From the NCBI RefSeq assembly GCF_025399795.1, contig NZ_JAODTZ010000044.1, forward strand, positions 1 through 64,000: 64,000 nt of DNA, read 5' to 3'. The position numbers were made by a program, and so were the translations under genes. A model generated the notes under the pieces. The model was not told the origin of the DNA, made no database searches, and saw only the letters and a list, made by a program, of their open reading frames with translations. This document shows, in pieces, positions 59,362 to 64,000 of this stretch (the first letter of the stretch is position 1; each line of letters opens with the position of its first letter). The DNA comes from Streptomyces rhizosphaerihabitans (GTDB lineage: Bacteria; Actinomycetota; Actinomycetes; Streptomycetales; Streptomycetaceae).

Positions 59362-60440
59362 TTCTCACCTGCCGCTTCATTGTTGACGTACGGGGGTGTG
59401 GAGCGGTCGTCCCAGCTGTCGACCATGTACCGGCCCGACTCGTGGTGGAACCAGTACACGGAGCTGAACCAGTTCCGCATGTTCCCGAGGCACGCCCTTA
59501 CGGCGGCGCTCGTCTCTTTGCCCCGGACAGTGCCGCCGTCGGCGAGTAATTCGGCGAGCCGTAATACATCCTTCTCGGCGACGAGGAATTGTTCGACGCA
59601 TTCCTCGACCCGCCGCCTCACTTCGGTGACGGCTTCTTCGAGCGTCAGTCCTTCATGGTGAATGAGACTGATTCCGAGATTGTGGAGCTCGTCGCCCGCG
59701 ATTTCCTTGGGCAGCGAGCAGAGGTCGTTGTACCAGGCGGCGAATTCCTGACTGAGCAGCGCCGCCCGGTAAAATGCGGGATGCAGTCGCACTGCGGCGG
59801 GCAGTTCATGGCCCGCGCTCGATTCCAGAAGGTCGGTCCAGATCCAGTGAGCGAAGGTGAGCCGGCGGAGTTCAAGGTATTCCGCGACCGTGGGAACGGT
59901 GCCGGAGGTGCGGTTCCTGAACTCTCGGTCGTACGCTTCGATCACCGCGTGGAAGTGGAGCGCGAACCGCTTGTTCCAGTTCTCGCCGAGGAACGAGTAC
60001 AACCGCACCATGCTGTCCGCGAACCCCGCGACCAGGGGATCCTGGTGGTGCAGGTGGTCCCTGGGGGCGTCGAGGGCCGCATGGAGCCGGAACCTGAGCC
60101 TTCGCCAGGCGTCCGCCCGGCCGTGGATGACATCGCGGTCATGGCGGTCGTCCCAGACGAAGAACCACGCGCTGTAGTCCGCTATCGCCTGCATGACCTC
60201 GTCGGGGGCACCTATGTAGTAGCCCGCCATGAGGTCCGTGTAGCACAGGCCGTCGGCATACTCCTCGACCTTGTCCGCGGACATCAGTCGTTTTTCGAGG
60301 AGCCAGGTCCTGGTGTTCTCCTGAAGCCTCGGCCAATACGGGTGCAGTTGACGGGGAAACTCGGACTCGATCACCGGGAGAGAGAGCGCCGGTGGTACCG
60401 CGAGCGCTGTCGATGAAGAGCCGTATGAGAAAGCATGCAC
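59358..60440 (-). CDS. epi-Isozizaene synthase (class I sesquiterpene cyclase)
   Basis: About 360 residues that cyclise farnesyl diphosphate. Metal motif 1 is FFVWDDRHDRDV (DDRHD) and motif 2 is WYNDLCSLPKE (NDxxSxxxE), both as in the S. coelicolor enzyme. The conserved C-terminus RYMVDSWDDRSTPPYVNNE is present. The GTG at 60440 is chosen because GAGAGGGG stands 7 bases upstream; a TTG at 60446 is too close to it. The P450 gene follows with ATGA overlap, forming the two-gene albaflavenone operon. Confidence 0.95.
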   Translation of the reverse strand: MHAFSYGSSSTALAVPPALSLPVIESEFPRQLHPYWPRLQENTRTWLLEKRLMSADKVEEYADGLCYTDLMAGYYIGAPDEVMQAIADYSAWFFVWDDRHDRDVIHGRADAWRRLRFRLHAALDAPRDHLHHQDPLVAGFADSMVRLYSFLGENWNKRFALHFHAVIEAYDREFRNRTSGTVPTVAEYLELRRLTFAHWIWTDLLESSAGHELPAAVRLHPAFYRAALLSQEFAAWYNDLCSLPKEIAGDELHNLGISLIHHEGLTLEEAVTEVRRRVEECVEQFLVAEKDVLRLAELLADGGTVRGKETSAAVRACLGNMRNWFSSVYWFHHESGRYMVDSWDDRSTPPYVNNEAAGEK

Positions 60441-60658
60441 GAACAAACCCCTCTCAGCCGCCTGTTGACGTCACACCCCTCCACCTGTGCCGGGCGCGCG
60501 CCGTTGCGTATCCCCGCACTTCCCATTCAGCACCACAACTGACCGTTCTGGGAACGGATTTGGCCCACTGACTACCCGACCATGCCGAGAATATCCCCTT
60601 GTGTGACTGAATCTGGATCACCCGAGGAGCACAAGGGATCGAACATATGACGTACGTG
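60441..60658. other. Control region of the terpene operon
   Basis: No gene is seen here. The stretch is less G+C-rich than its surroundings and separates the terpene operon from the terminator at 60659. GAGAGGGG at 60455-60448 (minus strand) is the ribosome site of the synthase. No promoter hexamers are convincing. Confidence 0.5.
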
Positions 60659-60703
60659 CGAACGGTGCCTGGTCAGGAGGATCACCTGCCCAGGCACCGT
60701 TCG
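60659..60703 (-). terminator. Terminator of the peptide deformylase gene
   Basis: Perfect 14-base arms (60659-60672 / 60690-60703), 17-base loop, about 80 bases past the def stop. Confidence 0.75.
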
Positions 60704-60781
60704 AGTGGACCCACGAGAGACCGCGCGTCACGCCGGTCAATTTATGTCACAGGCGTGCGGGGCGCCCGGCGAAGCGGTGGC

Positions 60782-61432
60782 TCAGCCGTTCGCCACGATC
60801 GCGTAGCGGGGCTCGTTCTCGGCCATCTGCCGCAGCGCGTCCTTGCGGTCGCGCTTGGAGAGCCGGTCGATGTACAGGTACCCGTACAGGTGGTCCGTCT
60901 CGTGCTGGAGGCAGCGGGCGAAGTAACCCGTACCGCGCACCCTGATCGGGTTGCCCTTCTCGTCCTGCCCGGTGACCTCGGCGTAGTCGGGGCGGGCGAG
61001 CGGCGCGTACGCGGTCGGCACGGAGAGGCAGCCCTCGTTGCTCTCGTCCAGCTGGCGCCGGTCGGCGGGCAGGTCGACCGGCTTCGGGTTGCAGACCACA
61101 CCGACGTGCCGGTCGCCCTGGTCGTCCTGGCAGTCGTAGACGAAGACCTTCAGGTCGACGCCGATCTGGTTGGCGGCCAGGCCCACGCCCTCGGCGGTGC
61201 GCTGGCTCGCGAACATGTCGGCGACCAGCTGGTCCAGCTCGTCCCCGAAGTCGGTGACGTCCTTGCACTCCTTGTGCAGCACCGGGTTCCCGACCACCGT
61301 GATCGGCCGCGAGGTGCCGCGCTCGCGGTAGGCCGCCTCGCGCTCCTCGCCGTCCTCGGTGTCGATGACGAAGCCGTCGTCGTCCACGGGGAGCACGCCC
61401 GCGTGCTGCTGATCGGTGTCCTGCTGCGCCAT
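60782..61432 (-). CDS. def: Peptide deformylase
   Basis: 216 residues. It removes the formyl group from nascent proteins. All three motifs are present: GVGLAANQIGV, EGCLSVPTAYAPL and LQHETDHLYG (the two metal His and catalytic Glu). An N-terminal extension of about 40 acidic residues precedes the core. It is a single gene here, not linked to fmt. Confidence 0.96.
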   Translation of the reverse strand: MAQQDTDQQHAGVLPVDDDGFVIDTEDGEEREAAYRERGTSRPITVVGNPVLHKECKDVTDFGDELDQLVADMFASQRTAEGVGLAANQIGVDLKVFVYDCQDDQGDRHVGVVCNPKPVDLPADRRQLDESNEGCLSVPTAYAPLARPDYAEVTGQDEKGNPIRVRGTGYFARCLQHETDHLYGYLYIDRLSKRDRKDALRQMAENEPRYAIVANG

Positions 61433-61491
61433 GACGACGTACGCCTTCCTCAGACCTTGGTAATTTCTGCGACTACAGCCTAAAGGGGCGC

Positions 61492-62472
61492 TCAGCAGAC
61501 CTCTTCCAGATCCCGCCAGTCACGGGAGTCCGGACTGTCCGCGACCCAGCCGTCGAGCAGGCCGCGCACCAGCGAGGCGGGCGCCGCGAGCCCGCACTCC
61601 CGCTCGGGCACCCACAGCTGTCCGTCGGTGCGGTGGCCGAGCGGGCCCGGGTGCCCCGGCTCACTGTGGTCGTGCGGATCGAGGTGTTCCTCGTCGCCCT
61701 CGTCGGACGGCATCCGGGACTCGGAGCACATCCGGCACAGCAGTCGTACGGAGGACGACCAGTCCTCCGCGGCGAAGCCGGCGTCGGCGGCGAGCTGCTC
61801 CAGTGCGTTCCGGTCGTCCTCGGTGGCCGCCTCCAGAAGGACGACCCAGGTGGGCACCGGCGAGGGAGCCCACAGCTCGATCTCGTCGAAGACCGGGTAC
61901 GCGTGCCCCGCCGCCGTGGTCCGCTCACCGTGCGGAACGCCGTCGTGCAGCACGACCTCGCCCCAGCGCCGTCCGGAGGACGGCAGCGGGATCGACAGCA
62001 CCTCGACCCGGGCGGGGTCCAGCCTGCGCCCCCACACCACTTCGGCCTCACCCTCGGGCGACAGCCGGACGGCCGCGCTTCCGAGCTCCATGCCCACCGG
62101 CTCACCGGCGACTGCGGCGCCGCCTGGCACCCGCAGCCCGTACGCCTGCCAGGAACGGCGGGCCAGCGGCCAGTCCTGCAGGGCGGTGGCCGCGATCCCC
62201 ACGTTCCACCAGTCGGGTGCGCCGGTCTCCCGGTCGAGCAGTGCGACGGCCCGCAGACCCGCCGCCCGCGCCTGCTCCCAGTCGTGCCGGAACTTGTGCA
62301 GCAGGGCCAGGTTGAACCAGGACTCGGACAGCCAGGGCTCCAGGTCCGCGGCCCGCGTCAGCAGCGCTCCCGCGTCCTCGTACCGGCCGTCGCCGATCAG
62401 CGTGAACGCACGGTCGGTGGCCTGCCGCCATGAGGCGGAGGGCCGGTGTCGTCCCTTGCCGAAGATCCTCAC
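61492..62472 (-). CDS. TPR-containing hypothetical protein
   Basis: 326 residues from a GTG (MRIFGKGRHRPSASWRQATD). TPR units lie at about 20-110 (AFTLIGDGRYEDAGALLTRA, LSESWFNLALLHKFRHDWEQ). An all-beta/mixed domain with an SRxWGEVVLHDG-type core follows, then a Cys pair (LLCRMCSES) and an acidic-His stretch. A conserved Streptomyces protein of unknown function, found beside def. The ATG upstream at 62616 is not favoured. Confidence 0.85.
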   Translation of the reverse strand: MRIFGKGRHRPSASWRQATDRAFTLIGDGRYEDAGALLTRAADLEPWLSESWFNLALLHKFRHDWEQARAAGLRAVALLDRETGAPDWWNVGIAATALQDWPLARRSWQAYGLRVPGGAAVAGEPVGMELGSAAVRLSPEGEAEVVWGRRLDPARVEVLSIPLPSSGRRWGEVVLHDGVPHGERTTAAGHAYPVFDEIELWAPSPVPTWVVLLEAATEDDRNALEQLAADAGFAAEDWSSSVRLLCRMCSESRMPSDEGDEEHLDPHDHSEPGHPGPLGHRTDGQLWVPERECGLAAPASLVRGLLDGWVADSPDSRDWRDLEEVC

Positions 62473-62626
62473 GATTCCCGCCTGCCAGTTCCTTGCGTTT
62501 CCCGCCTGCCGGTCCTTTGAAGAGTCCCTTGAAGGCAGTGCAGCCCCGGGCTGGCCCGTGCCCCCCTGACACCCTCTTCCTCGCATCCAACCACGTACCT
62601 TCGGACGGCCGCTCATTACCCATGGG

Positions 62627-63925
62627 TTACCCAGCCCACGGCAAGGTCAGACCGGGTCGGGACAGGACCCGGGCCAGCGACTCCACGACCTGAGGCTGAT
62701 AGTCGCGGGCAGTGCCCAGCCGCAGCTTCTCCAGGGCGGTCAGCGGCCCCGTGGGCCCTGCTTCCCGGGCCATCTCCTCGTATGCGTTCACGGTCCGGAC
62801 GATGCGCGCGGTCACCGGCTGGTCCCGGTAGGGGTCCGCCTGCCGCTCCACCACGACGGCGACCTCGGCGTCCACCCCGGTCTGCCGGACGACGGCGCCG
62901 CCGAGCAGTGCGATCCGCCGCTGCTCGTCCGCCGGGAGCGCGGCGGTGGCGCCGGCCGGTACGGGGTCGACCAGGCTGAGCTGACCGATGTCGTGCATCA
63001 GCGCCGCGTACTCCAGGACCGTGAGGTCGGGCTCGGAAAGGCCCAGCTCACGGCCGACGGCCCGGCTGAGGGCGGCCACCCGCCGGGCGTGCCCGGCCGG
63101 TGTGTACCCGGCGATCTCGGTCGCACGCGCGAGTGAGGCGATCGTCTGCCGGTAGGTGACCCGCACGGCCGCGTACCGCCCGAAGGACAGCTGGGTGAGG
63201 AGCAGCGGCAGCGAGAAGACGGGCAGCGCCCACAGTCCGACCACCGCGACCGCGAGCGACATGACGGCCCCGGTCGCGCACACGGCCGAACCGATTCCGA
63301 GAGTGGCCCGCAGTTCGTCGCGCAGCAGCGGCCCGAACGGCCATCGGGTCCGCGCGTGGGCCGTCGCCGCCGCGAGCACGGCGTCGCACAGGGTGGTGAG
63401 GACCAGCAGCGCGACGAGCAGGAGGGCCTGGGCGGGGCCGCCCCACTCCAGCAACCTGCCCTGGTCGTACAGGGGTTGGAAGCAGACGGCGGCGAAGGCG
63501 ACGGTGAGGACGCGGCGGGCGAGGTGGTCGAGCGTCGGCCCGTGTCCCTGTGCCACGTGCGGGACGCAGCCGATCAGCGCGGCCGCCACGACGACGGCGA
63601 CGACCTGGAGGACGCCGTGGTCGGTGCGGTGCCCGGCGTTCTCGCCGAGCAGTGCGTACGCGAGGGCTCCGGCGGCCCCGAGGGGCGCGGACTCCCGCTC
63701 CTCGGCCCCGCTCCACCGGGCGAGCTCGCCGACCGCGATGAGAACGCCGAAGGCCAGCGCGGTGCCACGTTCGTCGATTCCGTTCCAGAGGGTGGCGCCG
63801 AGGGCGAGGGCCGCGAGGAGCAGGGCGACCACGCGCACCGCGGTGAGCGTGGTCGGGGCTCTCCCGGCCGACGGGAGACGGGCGGAACGGGCGAGGACTC
63901 CGCGCCGCGGGGCGGCGGTGCTCAC
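62627..63925 (-). CDS. HD-domain membrane phosphohydrolase
   Basis: 432 residues. Several N-terminal membrane helices (VRVVALLLAALALGATLWNG and onwards, about 28-245) are followed by a cytoplasmic HD domain with YAALMHDIGQLSLVDP (His-Asp, about 310) and further His/Asp sites. HD/HDIG domains cleave phosphate esters, often cyclic nucleotides. The GTG start overlaps a TGA of the upstream frame (GTGA), so it is the second gene of an operon. Confidence 0.88.
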   Translation of the reverse strand: MSTAAPRRGVLARSARLPSAGRAPTTLTAVRVVALLLAALALGATLWNGIDERGTALAFGVLIAVGELARWSGAEERESAPLGAAGALAYALLGENAGHRTDHGVLQVVAVVVAAALIGCVPHVAQGHGPTLDHLARRVLTVAFAAVCFQPLYDQGRLLEWGGPAQALLLVALLVLTTLCDAVLAAATAHARTRWPFGPLLRDELRATLGIGSAVCATGAVMSLAVAVVGLWALPVFSLPLLLTQLSFGRYAAVRVTYRQTIASLARATEIAGYTPAGHARRVAALSRAVGRELGLSEPDLTVLEYAALMHDIGQLSLVDPVPAGATAALPADEQRRIALLGGAVVRQTGVDAEVAVVVERQADPYRDQPVTARIVRTVNAYEEMAREAGPTGPLTALEKLRLGTARDYQPQVVESLARVLSRPGLTLPWAG

Positions 63926-64000
63926 GGCGCGCTCCGCCCGACGGTGTCGGACGGACGCGCAGGCGGCGTGCCGGATACGTCGGCCGGAGCCAGGTCCGCG
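63922..64000 (-). CDS. C-terminal end of the upstream gene (partial)
   Basis: A frame open from the window edge codes ADLAPADVSGTPPARPSDTV and GRSAP before a TGA that overlaps the GTG of the HD-domain gene. The Pro/Ala/Ser tail is typical of a flexible C-terminus. The identity cannot be told from 25 residues. Confidence 0.45.
   Translation of the reverse strand, partial: ADLAPADVSGTPPARPSDTVGRSAP

Noticed and set aside
59358..60446. TTG start at 60446 for the terpene synthase
   Set aside because: The purine-rich ribosome site ends one base before it. The GTG at 60440 has correct spacing.
1..64000. tRNA or rRNA genes
   Set aside because: No stretch with a convincing cloverleaf (TTCGA loop with matching acceptor arms) or rRNA sequence was seen by eye; a covariance-model scan would settle it.
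1..64000. Integrated prophage or ICE
   Set aside because: No integrase, relaxase or structural phage genes. The amidase at 31022 is a lone PGRP-type enzyme without phage neighbours.

Overview
The window is chromosomal DNA of a Streptomyces or very close relative. The base composition is very high in G+C with strong third-position G/C, GTG starts are common, and the gene content is actinobacterial: multifunctional KGD, NiSOD (sodN/sodX), a Wbl (WhiB-like) protein, a SigB-type sigma/anti-sigma pair, the dasABC/dasR chitobiose system, a B12-riboswitch nrdAB operon and an epi-isozizaene synthase/CYP170A pair. The order of these landmarks is the one I recall from the S. coelicolor A3(2) core chromosome (about SCO5281 down to SCO5218). 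The interesting material is therefore mostly small insertions, decayed genes, repeats and regulatory sites laid over a conserved backbone.

Layout. 1-9 kb: 3' part of kgd, a decayed TPR gene, a DUF4097/PadR pair and a Clp-N/HTH pair. 8.6-14.5 kb: an MDR dehydrogenase, malic enzyme and an amino-acid ABC transporter. 14.5-24.7 kb: a decayed sigma locus, a methyltransferase, a CGNR regulator, sodX/sodN, a DUF2254 membrane protein, an AraC/VOC pair, an ATP-grasp/VOC pair and a MITE-like element inserted exactly at the shared stop codons of two convergent genes. 24.7-31 kb: an ECF sigma/YCII pair, a GNAT protein, and a family 2B encapsulin with an adjacent polyprenyl diphosphate synthase as likely cargo. 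31-40.4 kb: a PGRP-type amidase, an ACC-deaminase-like PLP enzyme, a Na+/H+ antiporter, a rsbW-like/sigH operon, a lipid kinase, wblE and a HisKA_2 sensor kinase. 40.4-48.2 kb: the aminosugar regulon nagB, dasD, dasC, dasB, dasA and dasR with DasR-type operators. 48.4-51 kb: a DUF3311/sodium:solute symporter pair and a GNAT protein. 51-54.8 kb: cobalamin riboswitch and nrdAB. 55-58 kb: a secreted S53 protease and a lipoprotein in the place where nrdS would be expected. 58-60.4 kb: the albaflavenone-type terpene operon. 60.8-64 kb: peptide deformylase, a TPR protein, an HD-domain membrane protein and the end of one more gene.

How the parts work together. Chitobiose enters through DasABC and is cut by DasD. 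After deacetylation elsewhere, NagB feeds the aminosugar into glycolysis, and DasR sits on operators in front of nagB, dasA and dasR. NrdAB is expected to be switched off by B12. SodX processes SodN, and the sodN 3' UTR may give a regulatory RNA. The encapsulin and its neighbouring prenyl synthase probably form a prenyl-synthesis nanocompartment, and the terpene synthase and P450 make a sesquiterpene and oxidise it. All family names are from recognition of sequence and motifs; no database search was run.
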